Shown here in pieces: positions 42,725 to 51,690 of a stretch of 64,000 bases of DNA (position 1 is its first letter; each line of letters begins with the position of its first letter). The notes under the pieces were generated by a model. The model had not been told where the DNA came from, did no database searches, and saw only the letters and a program-made list of their open reading frames with translations. The translations under genes and the position numbers were made by a program. The DNA comes from Xanthomonas hyacinthi (GTDB taxonomy: Bacteria; Pseudomonadota; Gammaproteobacteria; Xanthomonadales; Xanthomonadaceae), in assembly GCF_009769165.1 (NCBI RefSeq), contig NZ_CP043476.1, positions 1,302,001 through 1,366,000 on the forward strand, read 5' to 3'.

Positions 42725-44362
42725 TCAATTCTTCCGCCGCGCCTCCAGCAGATCCAGATTGCGGATCAGGCGGCGCGCGATCTCGTCGGAGATCCTGCGC
42801 TGGCGGGTCAGCCTGAACAGCTCCTGGCGTTCGGCCTGCAGGCCGGCGTGGCGCAGCTGGTGCAGCACGTCGTCCAGCCGCCGCGCCTCTTCCGGATCGC
42901 TCTCCATCGCCTCGCCATGGTCGAGGTGGCGCTGGTACAGGGCGCTGACCCGGATCGCCGCCTCGTTGTAGAGGTCGGCGTGCTCGCTGTCGTGGACCAG
43001 CCGCTGCCGCAGTTTCTCCACCGCCGCCAGCGCCGCGCGCGAGGATTCGCGCCGCGCCAGGTCCTCCTCCAGGCGGTCGCTGGGCTCCTCCGGCAGTTCC
43101 AGGCCGCGCAGCAGCCGCGGCAGCGCCACGCTGGCGACCAGCAGCGAGGTCACGATCACCGCGCTGGCCAGGAAGATCACCAGGTCGCGCGCCGGGAACG
43201 CGGCGCCATTGGGCAGCAGCAACGGCAGGGTCAGCACGCCGGCCAGGGTGATCGCGCCGCGCACGCCGGCCAGCGAGGTGGCCACGATGATCCGCCACGG
43301 CGGGCTGGGCTGGGCCTCGCCGCGGCGCCGCGCCTTGAGCAGATTCCAGCGCAGCGACAGCCATACCCACATGAAACGCAGCAGCAGCAGGCCGGCGTAG
43401 ATCGCCAGCGCGTAGCCCAGCAGCCACCACGGATTGAGGTGCCCGGCCTCGTCGATGTTGTGCACCGCGCCCTGCACGATCCCCGGCAGCTGCTCGCCGA
43501 GCAGCACGAACATGATGCCGTTGAGGGTGAACTGGACCATGTCCCACACCGCCGAGCGCTGCACGCGCATGCTGCCCGGGGCGCGGCCGCTCAGTTCCAC
43601 GTAGCTCATGCTGATGCCGGCGGCGACCGCGGCAAGGATGCCGGAGGCGTTGATCGCCTCGGCCAGCAGGTAGGCGGCGAACGGCAGCAGCAGGTTGACC
43701 AGGATCGCTGCGCCGGGCTCCTCGCCGACCTGGCGCCAGATCCAGCGCTGCGCCAGGCTCGCGCCCAGGGTCACGCCGACGCCAGCGGCCACGCCGACCA
43801 GCGCCACCCACAGGAAGGTCAGCGAGGCGTCGGCCAGCGAGAACGTGCCGGTCATCGCCGCGGCTACCGCGAACTGGAAGCAGACCAGGCCGGACGCATC
43901 GTTGAGCAGCGATTCGCCCTCCAGGATGTGCATCAGCCGCTTCGGGATCGGCGCCCGCGCGGCGATCGAGGACACCGCGATCGGATCGGTCGGCGACACC
44001 ACCGCGGCCAGCGCGAACGCCACCGCCAGCGGCATCGCCGGGATCATCCAGTGGATCAGGAAGCCGGCGCCGACCACGGTGAACACCACCAGGCCCAGCG
44101 CCAGTTCCAGGATCGCGCCCTTGTCGCGGAACAGGCCCTGCTTGGGGATGCGCCAGCCGTCCAGGAACAGCAGCGGCGGCAGGAACAGCAGGAAGAACAG
44201 CTCCGGCTCCAGCGTGTAGCCCTTCTTGAACACCCCGGCGATGACCGCGCCCAGGCCGATCTGCACCAGCGGCAACGGCAGCGAGAACGGCAGCACGCGG
44301 ACCAGGTAGCCGCTGGCCACCACCGCCAGCAACATCGCCAACACCACTTCGATCGAATGCAT
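42725..44362 (-). CDS. CPA1 family Na+/H+ antiporter
   Basis: The 545-residue protein has about twelve membrane helices and a cytoplasmic C-terminal tail of some 150 residues with heptad-like charged helices. Family hallmarks are FLPPLLFLDGW, VVSPTDPIAVSSIA with the ion-binding region, LEGESLLNDASGLV, and AGVRGAITLAGVL with the conserved Arg. It resembles the YjcE/NhaP group. ATG 44362 starts MHSIEVVLAMLLAVVASGYL; longer readings upstream are Arg-rich. It stands alone. Confidence 0.92.
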   Translation of the reverse strand: MHSIEVVLAMLLAVVASGYLVRVLPFSLPLPLVQIGLGAVIAGVFKKGYTLEPELFFLLFLPPLLFLDGWRIPKQGLFRDKGAILELALGLVVFTVVGAGFLIHWMIPAMPLAVAFALAAVVSPTDPIAVSSIAARAPIPKRLMHILEGESLLNDASGLVCFQFAVAAAMTGTFSLADASLTFLWVALVGVAAGVGVTLGASLAQRWIWRQVGEEPGAAILVNLLLPFAAYLLAEAINASGILAAVAAGISMSYVELSGRAPGSMRVQRSAVWDMVQFTLNGIMFVLLGEQLPGIVQGAVHNIDEAGHLNPWWLLGYALAIYAGLLLLRFMWVWLSLRWNLLKARRRGEAQPSPPWRIIVATSLAGVRGAITLAGVLTLPLLLPNGAAFPARDLVIFLASAVIVTSLLVASVALPRLLRGLELPEEPSDRLEEDLARRESSRAALAAVEKLRQRLVHDSEHADLYNEAAIRVSALYQRHLDHGEAMESDPEEARRLDDVLHQLRHAGLQAERQELFRLTRQRRISDEIARRLIRNLDLLEARRKN

Positions 44363-44642
44363 GCTCGTCCGGACGGCGGCGCCGCGCCGCCGGCACCGCA
44401 CCATGAATGGGGGAAGCGGCAAGCAAAGCGCACCGCAGGCGCGATGTCCAGTGGCGGACGCGCGCGGCATTTATGCGACGGCGTGGAACAGCGCAGGCTG
44501 CGCCGCCGTGGCGGCGCAGCCTGCGCTCCGCGGCACCGCACCGCGGCACGCGCTACCATCGAACCGATCTGCGCGCAGTGGGGCCGGTTAGCGCTATCGG
44601 GACAGGCCCTAAACCCAGCGTACCGCCGCCGTCGGAGACTCC

Positions 44643-45311
44643 ATGCTCAGCATTCAAGAACTCAACCGTTTCATCGACGGCCAGGCGGTGAGCGACAACA
44701 TCACGCAGGTCTGGAACCTGATCGGCGCGCATTTCGAGCAGGCCCAGGCGAGCCTGCCGGCCGAACAGGCGATGCCGCGGCGCGAACTGTCGTTCCACGA
44801 TCACGTGCGGCTGCTGGGGTATCTGTGCCTGCTGCTCGAGGGAATCCCCGGCGACCTGGTGGAGATCGGCGTGTGGAAGGGCAAGTCGCTGGTGCTGATG
44901 AACGAGGTCAGCAACCGCCAGCGCCGGGTGATCGGCCTGGATCCGTTCGCCTTGCCGAACCAGTTCGAGGAATTCAACCACTATCGCCAGCTGCTGCTGC
45001 CCAATGCGCAGTTCATCCGCGGCTACTCGGAGTTCTGCGCCCAGCACTTCTACAACATGAAACCGGAAGTGGCATTGCTGCATATCGACGGCGGCCACAC
45101 CGGGCGCAACGTGCTGCTGGATTTCCTGCTGTATGCGCCCAGCGTGGTCACCGGCGGGTTCGTGGTGTTCGACGACTACGGCGACCACCAATCCTCGCCG
45201 GAAGTCGGCCCCGCGGTCGACCTGCTCAGGGCCGCCGGCTACTTCAACGACTTCCATGTGCTGGGCTGCGCGCATGGGTTCGAGAACAGCTACGTGCTGC
45301 AGCGCCTGTGA
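44643..45311 (+). CDS. Class I SAM-dependent methyltransferase
   Basis: The 222-residue enzyme has the class I methyltransferase core: the SAM motif DLVEIGVWKGKSLVLMNEV near residue 75, an acidic strand end GLDPFALPNQ, and a catalytic/metal region VALLHIDGGHTGRNVLLDFL plus VVFDDYGDHQSSP. This pattern fits the Methyltransf_24 / TylF-like group, which methylates sugars or small molecules with a divalent metal. The substrate is unknown. GGAG lies ahead of ATG 44643. Confidence 0.82.
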   Translation: MLSIQELNRFIDGQAVSDNITQVWNLIGAHFEQAQASLPAEQAMPRRELSFHDHVRLLGYLCLLLEGIPGDLVEIGVWKGKSLVLMNEVSNRQRRVIGLDPFALPNQFEEFNHYRQLLLPNAQFIRGYSEFCAQHFYNMKPEVALLHIDGGHTGRNVLLDFLLYAPSVVTGGFVVFDDYGDHQSSPEVGPAVDLLRAAGYFNDFHVLGCAHGFENSYVLQRL

Positions 45312-45350
45312 GCCGGCGGCACCCAGGCGCCGCGTGACGCATCGCCACGA

Positions 45351-46796
45351 TCAGCGGTCCTGTTGCGCATCCGCGACGCGCGGCGTTTCGCCCGCCTGCG
45401 CCAGCGCGCGCAGGTCGTCCACGAACCCGCGATAGGCCGCCTCGCCCGCCTCGCCGCCGCGCTGGCGCAGCACCCACGACGGATGCACGCTGGCCAGCGC
45501 GCGGGTGCCGTCGGCCAGCGTCTGCCACTGCCCGCGCTGCGCCATCAGCGCAAAGCCGTTGCCCAGCACCGCGCGCGCTGCGGTGGCGCCCAGGCACAGC
45601 ACGATGCGCGGCCGCACTCGCGCCAGTTCGCCGGCCAGCCAGAAGCGGCAGGCCTCGACCTGCGCACGGTCGGGAGTGCGGTGCAGCCGCGCCTTGCCGC
45701 GCTGCTCGAAGCGGAAGTGCTTGACCGCGTTGGTCACGTACAGCCCGGCGCGGGCGATGCCGAGCTCGACCAGCGCGCGATCGAACAGGCGCCCGGCCGG
45801 GCCGACGAACGGCCGCCCGCTCAGGTCCTCCTCGTCGCCGGGCTGCTCGCCCACCACCATCACCGCCGCATCGTGCGGCCCCTCGCCGAACACGGCCTGC
45901 GTGGCCGGCTGCCACAGCGCACAGCGGCGGCACTCGCGCGCGGCGGCGCGCAGCGCATCGAGGCTGCCATCGGCATCGACCGCGACCGGCAGCGGCGCGG
46001 GAATGCGCCGGCGTACCGGCGCCGGCGCACGCTCGGCCATCGCACGCACGCGCTGCCCGGCATCGCGGATCAGGCCCGGCAGCAACTGCGTCTCCGGCAG
46101 GTTCTTCCAATACTTCTGCGGCATTTCCTGGCGCATCATGCCTGGATTGAGCCGCGCCGGATTGAAGGTGTTGGCGTAGTAGATGCGCCACAGCGCGTCC
46201 TGCGCATCGTCGGCCGGCGCATCGGCGCGCTGCGCGCCGGCGCCGAACTGCAGCGCCGCACCGTCCCAGCGCACGCTGCGGTACGGGGTCAGGATCGCCC
46301 AGCGCATGCCGGCGAAGCGGCGCGCGAAGAACGGCGCGATGCGATCGACGATGCGATGCTCCGGCTCGAACCAGGCGACGAACGCCTCGTCCTCGCCGGG
46401 CACCTCGCGAAAGCGCACGAACGCCTTCATCTTGTGGCTATCGCGGCGCACCGCCTGCGCCCACTGCTGCGCCCGATGCACATCGGCATCGGTGACCCGC
46501 TGCAACAGCGCACGCTCGCCCGAGGCGATCCGCCACAACAACCGATACAGCAACGCATGCCGCTGCGAATCGCGATGGCACAGCACCGCCCCGGCCAAGG
46601 CCAGGAACTCCGCCGACACCCGCGGCGCCGCCACCGTCGCCGGCAACGCGGCCACCTCGGTCCCGATCAGCAACCCGCCCTGCGCATCCCCCTCCCAGAG
46701 CAGCGACGCCGGCGCCACCTGCGCACACCACGCCGCCCGCGCCGCCGCCCGCCACGCCTCCAGCCCCCACCCCGGCACCACCTCAGCCCGAAACAC
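45351..46796 (-). CDS. DUF4130 / UdgX-like uracil-DNA glycosylase fusion
   Basis: The 481-residue protein joins an N-terminal DUF4130 domain (1-240; HKMKAFVRFREVPGEDEAFV, WAILTPYRSVRWDG) to a UDG-superfamily domain (about 275-470). The UDG part has the Cys pair CRRC (289-292) of an Fe-S cluster, motif 1 GEQPGDEEDLSGRPFVGPAG (316-335), a KARLH loop (368-372) where UdgX proteins have KRRIH with the DNA-crosslinking His, and SVHPS (436-440). It should bind uracil sites in DNA. Its usual radical SAM partner is upstream, separated by 488 bp of repeats. Confidence 0.88.
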   Translation of the reverse strand: MFRAEVVPGWGLEAWRAAARAAWCAQVAPASLLWEGDAQGGLLIGTEVAALPATVAAPRVSAEFLALAGAVLCHRDSQRHALLYRLLWRIASGERALLQRVTDADVHRAQQWAQAVRRDSHKMKAFVRFREVPGEDEAFVAWFEPEHRIVDRIAPFFARRFAGMRWAILTPYRSVRWDGAALQFGAGAQRADAPADDAQDALWRIYYANTFNPARLNPGMMRQEMPQKYWKNLPETQLLPGLIRDAGQRVRAMAERAPAPVRRRIPAPLPVAVDADGSLDALRAAARECRRCALWQPATQAVFGEGPHDAAVMVVGEQPGDEEDLSGRPFVGPAGRLFDRALVELGIARAGLYVTNAVKHFRFEQRGKARLHRTPDRAQVEACRFWLAGELARVRPRIVLCLGATAARAVLGNGFALMAQRGQWQTLADGTRALASVHPSWVLRQRGGEAGEAAYRGFVDDLRALAQAGETPRVADAQQDR

Positions 46797-47284
46797 GATC
46801 CAATCCCCGCATCACCCCACCAGCACCAAAGCGACAGACATCAGCGCCACCACCATCACCACGGCCACAGCTGTTGCTGTTGCTGTTGCTATTGCTATTG
46901 CTGTTGCTATTGCTGTTGCTATTGCTATTGCTATTGCTGTTGCCGTTGCCGTTGATTTTGCTTTTGAAACTTCCCGCCTTAAAGCGAGCCGAGCACCGCA
47001 GGCGCGAGCGGCCGAAGAGGCGCCCTTGTTTGAGCGAAGCGAGTTTGGGCGCCGTGCCGCTCGTGCCGAGGAGCGCAGGGCACCGGTGCGGCTGTATCGC
47101 ACCGGCTCGTGTCGGGCGGGAGCGGTTTTGGTTACTTTTGCCAAGACAAAAGTGACTCGCGCCGACCGGCGCGAAAGCTCTTGATCTTGATCTTGATCTT
47201 GCTTCAGCTAATGCCTCTGCCTCCGCAGTTGCAGTTGCAGCCGCCAGCGCAACAACCCAGCCCCCACAACCCCACCCCACCAAG
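46797..47284. repeat. Repeat-filled gap inside the rSAM-UDG pair
   Basis: No gene is seen here. The gap holds 14 hexamer units of CTGTTG/CTATTG/CCGTTG (46871-46954), a block at about 46975-47180 that looks like a dispersed intergenic element with the inverted repeat ACTTTTG-CCAAGA-CAAAAGT (47134-47153), and three CTTGAT units (47180-47197). Confidence 0.75.
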
Positions 47285-48529
47285 TCAATCAAACAACCCA
47301 CCCTGCCGCGGCGCCGGCGCCAACTGCGCCCGCAGCCGCTGCGGATCGTCCAGGCGCCGCCGCGGATGATGATCGAGCACACTCACGAACGGCAGCACCT
47401 TCTTCATCGGCATCCGCAACCGCGCCAGATCCCCGACCCGCAACCGCGCATGCCGCCGCGACAACAGCAACCGCTCCACATTGCGCGTGCCCAGGCCCGG
47501 CACCCGCAACAACAGCTCGCGCGCCGCCGTATTCAGATCCACCGGAAACCGCTCCGGATGCCGCAATGCCCAGGCCAGCTTCGGATCCACATCCAGATCC
47601 AGCATCCCGCTGGCCGCCTCCGGCGCGATCTCCTCCACCGAGAAATCGTAGAAACGCAGCAGCCAATCGGCCTGGTACAGGCGATGCTCGCGCTGCAGCG
47701 GCGGCGCCTGCAGCGGCAATGTCGACGAGGCATCGGGGATCGGACTGAACGCGGAGTAATAGACCCGCCGCAGCCGATAATTACCGTAGAGATTGTGGCT
47801 GGTGTGCAGGATCGCACGGTCATCGGCCGCATCCGCGCCGACGATCATCTGCGTGCTCTGCCCGGCCGGCGCGAAACGCGGCGGCGTGGCGCCAAGCTTG
47901 CGCTCGGCCTTGCGCGCCGCCTTGCTTTCCTCGATGCGCCAGCGCAGCTCGCCCATCGCCGCGCGGATGCCGCCGACGCTCTTTTCCGGCGCCAGCTGCG
48001 CCAGGCCGCGCTCGGTCGGCAGCTCGACATTGATGCTGAGCCGGTCGGCGTAGCGGCCGGCCGCGGCCAGCAGTTCCGGCGAAGCATCGGGGATGGTCTT
48101 GAGATGGATATAGCCGGCGAAGCGGTGCTCCTCGCGCAGCTGCCGCGCCACTTCCACCAATTGCTCCATCGTGTAGTCGCTGTTGCGGATGATGCCGCTG
48201 GACAGGAACAGGCCCTCGACGTAGTTGCGCTTGTAGAAGTCCAGGGTCAGCTTGACCACCTCGGCCGGGGCGAAGCGCGCGCGGCGCACGTTGCTGGAGA
48301 CGCGGTTGACGCAGTACGCGCAATCGAACACGCAGAAGTTGGTCAGCAGGATCTTCAGCAGCGACACGCAGCGGCCGTCGGGCGTGTACGCATGGCAGAT
48401 GCCCATGCCCTCGGTGCTGCCGATGCCGCCGCTGCGCAGCGAATGGCGCTGGCCCGTGCCGCTGGAAGCGCAGGAGGCGTCGTATTTGGCCGCGTCGGCG
48501 AGCACGGCGAGCTTTTCGAGGGTATTCAC
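47285..48529 (-). CDS. Radical SAM protein, putative DNA modification/repair (UDG partner)
   Basis: The 414-residue protein has the radical SAM cluster motif CVFDCAYC near residue 70, preceded by SLLKILLTNF, then SSGIIRNSDYTMEQLVEVAR and a C-terminal helix-hairpin-helix run LNTAARELLLRVPGLGTRNV that suits DNA contact. It matches the family always found next to the DUF4130-UDG protein, predicted to act on damaged DNA; chemistry is unknown. GTG 48529 gives MNTLEKLAVLADAAKYDASC, the family N-terminus. Confidence 0.9.
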   Translation of the reverse strand: MNTLEKLAVLADAAKYDASCASSGTGQRHSLRSGGIGSTEGMGICHAYTPDGRCVSLLKILLTNFCVFDCAYCVNRVSSNVRRARFAPAEVVKLTLDFYKRNYVEGLFLSSGIIRNSDYTMEQLVEVARQLREEHRFAGYIHLKTIPDASPELLAAAGRYADRLSINVELPTERGLAQLAPEKSVGGIRAAMGELRWRIEESKAARKAERKLGATPPRFAPAGQSTQMIVGADAADDRAILHTSHNLYGNYRLRRVYYSAFSPIPDASSTLPLQAPPLQREHRLYQADWLLRFYDFSVEEIAPEAASGMLDLDVDPKLAWALRHPERFPVDLNTAARELLLRVPGLGTRNVERLLLSRRHARLRVGDLARLRMPMKKVLPFVSVLDHHPRRRLDDPQRLRAQLAPAPRQGGLFD

Positions 48530-48546
48530 CCGCGGACGATGCGCGC

Positions 48547-48573
48547 TTGCCGTCTCAGTCTGTGAGACGGCAA
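48547..48573. promoter_or_regulatory. Perfect 11-bp inverted repeat before the radical SAM gene
   Basis: TTGCCGTCTCA at 48547-48557 and its complement at 48563-48573 are separated by GTCTG, 18 bases ahead of the GTG start. No T-tract follows on either strand, so an operator for a dimeric regulator is as likely as a transcript end for the upstream dioxygenase gene. Confidence 0.5.
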
Positions 48574-48637
48574 TGCGTCTTCGCCTTCACTGCGATGAAC
48601 CGCTCAGGCACGCGCCGGCGCGCTGCGACGGTCGGGC

Positions 48638-49444
48638 TCAGGCCGCAGCGCGCTGCGCCGCGCCGTCGAACCGGTACAGGTCCATCGCCAGCAACCCGGC
48701 GGCGATGCCGGCATCGATGCGCTGCGCGCCCAGCTCGCCCTCGCCGGCCGCGCCCATCGCGAAGTAGATCGGCAGCCAGTGCTCGTCGGTCGGATGCGCG
48801 CGCGCGGCGAACGGCGCCTGGCGGCGGTAGTCGAGCAGGGCCGGCAGGTCCTCGCGCAGCAAGGCCTGCTCCACCCAGTCGATGAACGGGCGCACGTACG
48901 GCGCGTCCTTGCCGTCGGCATAGCGGCCGACGTCGTGCAGGTTGTGGGTGATGCTGCCCGAGCCGATCAGCAGCACGCCGTCGTCGCGCAGCGGCGCCAG
49001 CGCGCGGCCCATCGCCAGCTGGTGCGCCGGGCCCAGTTCCGGCTGGATCGACAGCGGAATCACCGGGATGTCGGCCTGCGGGTACAGCAGCGACAACGGC
49101 ACCCACACGCCATGGTCCAGGCCGCGGCGCTCGTCCACGTGGGGCTGCAGGCCGGCGCGCTCGAGCCGTTCGGCGACCTCGCGCGCCAGCGCCGGCGCGC
49201 CCGGCGCCGGGTACTGCATCTCGTGCAGCTCGCGCGGGAAACCGCCGAAGTCGTGGATGGTCTGCGGCTGCGCCGCGGCGCCGACCAGCGGCCGCCGCGC
49301 CAGCCAGTGCGCCGACGCCACCACGATCGCGCGCGGCCGCGGCAGCGCCGCCGCCAGCTCGGCCAGGCGCACGCCGACCAGGCCCGGATGCAGCGCGGTC
49401 ATCGGCGAGCCATGCGAGATGTACAGCGAGGGCAGACGGGACAT
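48638..49444 (-). CDS. DODA-type extradiol ring-cleavage dioxygenase
   Basis: The 268-residue enzyme belongs to the class III (LigB/DODA, YgiD-like) dioxygenases. Metal ligands are visible: His in YISHGSPMTALHP near residue 11, the VVASAHWLARRPL His near 47, and GLDHGVWVPLSLLYP near 115, with GSGSITHNLHDVGR and HPTDEHWLPIYFAMGAAG later. Such enzymes open catechol-type rings with Fe2+ or Zn2+. A LysR gene diverges from it across 150 bp and probably controls it. Confidence 0.9.
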   Translation of the reverse strand: MSRLPSLYISHGSPMTALHPGLVGVRLAELAAALPRPRAIVVASAHWLARRPLVGAAAQPQTIHDFGGFPRELHEMQYPAPGAPALAREVAERLERAGLQPHVDERRGLDHGVWVPLSLLYPQADIPVIPLSIQPELGPAHQLAMGRALAPLRDDGVLLIGSGSITHNLHDVGRYADGKDAPYVRPFIDWVEQALLREDLPALLDYRRQAPFAARAHPTDEHWLPIYFAMGAAGEGELGAQRIDAGIAAGLLAMDLYRFDGAAQRAAA

Positions 49445-49594
49445 GACGGGTTCTCCAGGAGGACGAGGCGCTGCGTCCGGCGAGCGGATGTGGCCGCGGC
49501 CGGCGCCGCCATCGCAGCAGGAACACAGCGTATTCCCGGCGCAGAGGCAGATAAATTACCCTGCGACCGGATATCTATTTCAGGAACGGCAACA

Positions 49595-50500
49595 ATGGAT
49601 ACGCTGGACGCGATGCGCGTGTTCGTCACCGTGGTCGACCGCAACGGCTTCAACGCCGCCGCCGATGCGCTGGGCATGTCCACCGCCAGCGTCACCCGGC
49701 AGGTGGCCTGGCTGGAGAAGCGGCTGGGCCTGCGCCTGCTCAACCGCACCACCCGCCGGGTCAGCCCGAGCAGCGTCGGCACCGCCTACTACCAGCGCTG
49801 CCAGGTGCTGCTGGCCGAGTTCGACGACATGGAGGCGGCGGTCGGCGAGCAGGCGCTGACCCCGTCCGGCACCCTGCGCATCAACGCGCCCTTCAGCTTC
49901 GGCATCGCCCGGCTGGGCCCGCGCCTGGCCGGCTACCGGGCGCGCTATCCGCAGGTGGCGCTGGACCTGTCGCTGTCCGATCGCATCGTGGACATCGTCG
50001 AGGAAGGCTACGACATGGCGATCCGCATCACCCGCCAGGTCACCTCGACCCTGATCGCACGCAAGCTCGGCGAAGTGCAGGCCTCTCTGTACGCCGCGCC
50101 GGCCTATCTGCAGCGCGCCGGCACGCCGCGCCTGGCCGCCGACATCGCCGGCCACGAATTCCTGAGCTACAGCTACCTGCCGCTGGACGAGATCGCCCTG
50201 CATGGCCCCGACGGCGAAACCCGGGTGCGCGTGCAAGGCGGGCTGCGCGCCAACAGCGGCGACGTGCTGCGCGAAGCCGCCATCGCCGGCATGGGCATCG
50301 TCCTGCAGCCGGACTTCATCGCGCAGCAGGCGCTGGAGGACGGGCGCCTGCAGCGGGTGCTACGCGACCACCAGCTCGCCCCGATCGGCGTGTATGCGGT
50401 CTATGCCAGCCGCAGCCACCTGGCGCCGAAGGTGCGCAGCTTCATCGACTATCTGGTCGAAGTGGGCATCGAGCGCGAGATGCACGCCGCCGCGCCCTGA
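49595..50500 (+). CDS. LysR family transcriptional regulator
   Basis: The 301-residue regulator has the N-terminal winged HTH (MDTLDAMRVFVTVVDRNGFN, then AAADALGMSTASVTRQVAWL and LLNRTTRRVSPSSVG) and a periplasmic-binding-like effector domain from about residue 90. It belongs to the large CrgA/DmlR-like group. Its divergent position suggests control of the ring-cleavage dioxygenase gene, and perhaps of the quinone reductase downstream. The inducer is unknown. Confidence 0.92.
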   Translation: MDTLDAMRVFVTVVDRNGFNAAADALGMSTASVTRQVAWLEKRLGLRLLNRTTRRVSPSSVGTAYYQRCQVLLAEFDDMEAAVGEQALTPSGTLRINAPFSFGIARLGPRLAGYRARYPQVALDLSLSDRIVDIVEEGYDMAIRITRQVTSTLIARKLGEVQASLYAAPAYLQRAGTPRLAADIAGHEFLSYSYLPLDEIALHGPDGETRVRVQGGLRANSGDVLREAAIAGMGIVLQPDFIAQQALEDGRLQRVLRDHQLAPIGVYAVYASRSHLAPKVRSFIDYLVEVGIEREMHAAAP

Positions 50501-50643
50501 CGCGGCGCCCTGACTCGCGTGTGGCCGGCGTGGCGCAGACACCGGTCGGACACAACATCCCGCGCGTGGCGCTGATCGCAGCGGCGGCGCATGCGCACAA
50601 TGCCAGCGCTTCGCCCCCTCCCCTTCCTCTCAGGAGTTCGCCC

Positions 50644-51213
50644 ATGAGCAAGATCGCGATCGTCTATTTCAGCGGCTACGGCCATACGGTCAAACAGGCC
50701 GAGGCCGTGCACGCCGGCGCCGCCAGCGTCGGCGAGGCCACGCTGTATCGCATCGATGAGGACGGCAACCTGCCCGACGCCGCCTGGGAAGCGCTCGGCC
50801 ACGCCGATGCGATCGTCTACGGCAGCCCGACCTACATGGGCGGCCCGGCCTGGCAGTTCAAGAAGTTCGCCGACGCCAGTTCCAAGCAGTGGTTCTCGCA
50901 GGCCTGGAAGGACAAGATCGCCGCCGGCTTCACCAATTCGGCCTCGCTCAACGGCGACAAGTTCTCCACCATCGAATACTTCTGGACCCTGTCGCAGCAG
51001 CACGGCCAGGTCTGGGTCGGCACCGGCCTGCTGCCGGCCAACACCAAGGCGCACGGCCCGGCTGACACCAACTGGACCGCCGGCTCCGGCGGCGCGCTGG
51101 CGGTCTCGCCGTCGGACGCCTCGCCGGAGGAAGCACCGCGCGCCGGCGACCTGGAAGCCGCCAGGCTGCTCGGCAAGCGCGTGGCCGACTATGCGGCCAG
51201 GCTGAAGGGCTGA
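50644..51213 (+). CDS. Flavodoxin family NAD(P)H:quinone oxidoreductase
   Basis: The 189-residue protein has a flavodoxin-like fold: FMN phosphate loop VYFSGYGHTVKQAEAVHAG, YGSPTYMGGPAWQFKKFADA near 60, and GFTNSASLNGDKFSTIEYFW near 100, as in WrbA-type and related quinone reductases. It would reduce quinones by two electrons to limit oxidative stress. GGAG lies just ahead of ATG 50644. It follows the LysR gene on the same strand. Confidence 0.88.
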   Translation: MSKIAIVYFSGYGHTVKQAEAVHAGAASVGEATLYRIDEDGNLPDAAWEALGHADAIVYGSPTYMGGPAWQFKKFADASSKQWFSQAWKDKIAAGFTNSASLNGDKFSTIEYFWTLSQQHGQVWVGTGLLPANTKAHGPADTNWTAGSGGALAVSPSDASPEEAPRAGDLEAARLLGKRVADYAARLKG

Positions 51214-51316
51214 GCCGCGCGACTGCGTCGCCCCACCGCCACGGTGGCGACGCGACGCCCTGGCAGCGGATCGTCGCCAGCAACGCATGCCTTGGTGCAC
51301 GGCCATGCCGTCTCGG

Positions 51317-51652
51317 TCACGTGCCGTTGTCGGTGTTGCGGCCCGCCAGCAACTGCCGCTCGCGCATCCACAGGAACATGGGCAGCGCCAGCGACACGCC
51401 GACCATCAGCAGCGCCACGATCGGTAGCCAGCGCCTGCGCATGCCCAGGCGCCGACCCTCGACCAGGACCAGCGCGATCACCGCCATGGCCGCGATCAGC
51501 ACGTCGCACCAGGCGAACAGCGACGGCGGCGAGGCCACGATCTGACGCAGCAACAAAGGCAGGTCGAGTCCGTAGTGCTGCAGCCAAGGCCAGAAAGCTG
51601 CAAGCGGCACCACCGTTCCGACAACGCACAATCCCAGGTAAAGGCTACGCAT
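51317..51652 (-). CDS. DUF2834 membrane protein
   Basis: The 111-residue protein has three hydrophobic helices and the DUF2834 pattern: MRSLYLGLCVVGTVVPLAAF, FAWCDVLIAAMAVIALVLVE and LPIVALLMVGVSLALPMFLW. It is an inner-membrane protein without known function. It lies 38 bases downstream of the LysR gene on the same strand and could be co-transcribed with it. Confidence 0.85.
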   Translation of the reverse strand: MRSLYLGLCVVGTVVPLAAFWPWLQHYGLDLPLLLRQIVASPPSLFAWCDVLIAAMAVIALVLVEGRRLGMRRRWLPIVALLMVGVSLALPMFLWMRERQLLAGRNTDNGT

Positions 51653-51690
51653 CGCGCTGGCTCCTGCAACGAGTCAGCGCGAGCTTAACC

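Noticed and set aside
46871..46954. CRISPR array
   Set aside because: Units are 6 bases in direct tandem without spacers, and no cas genes are present.
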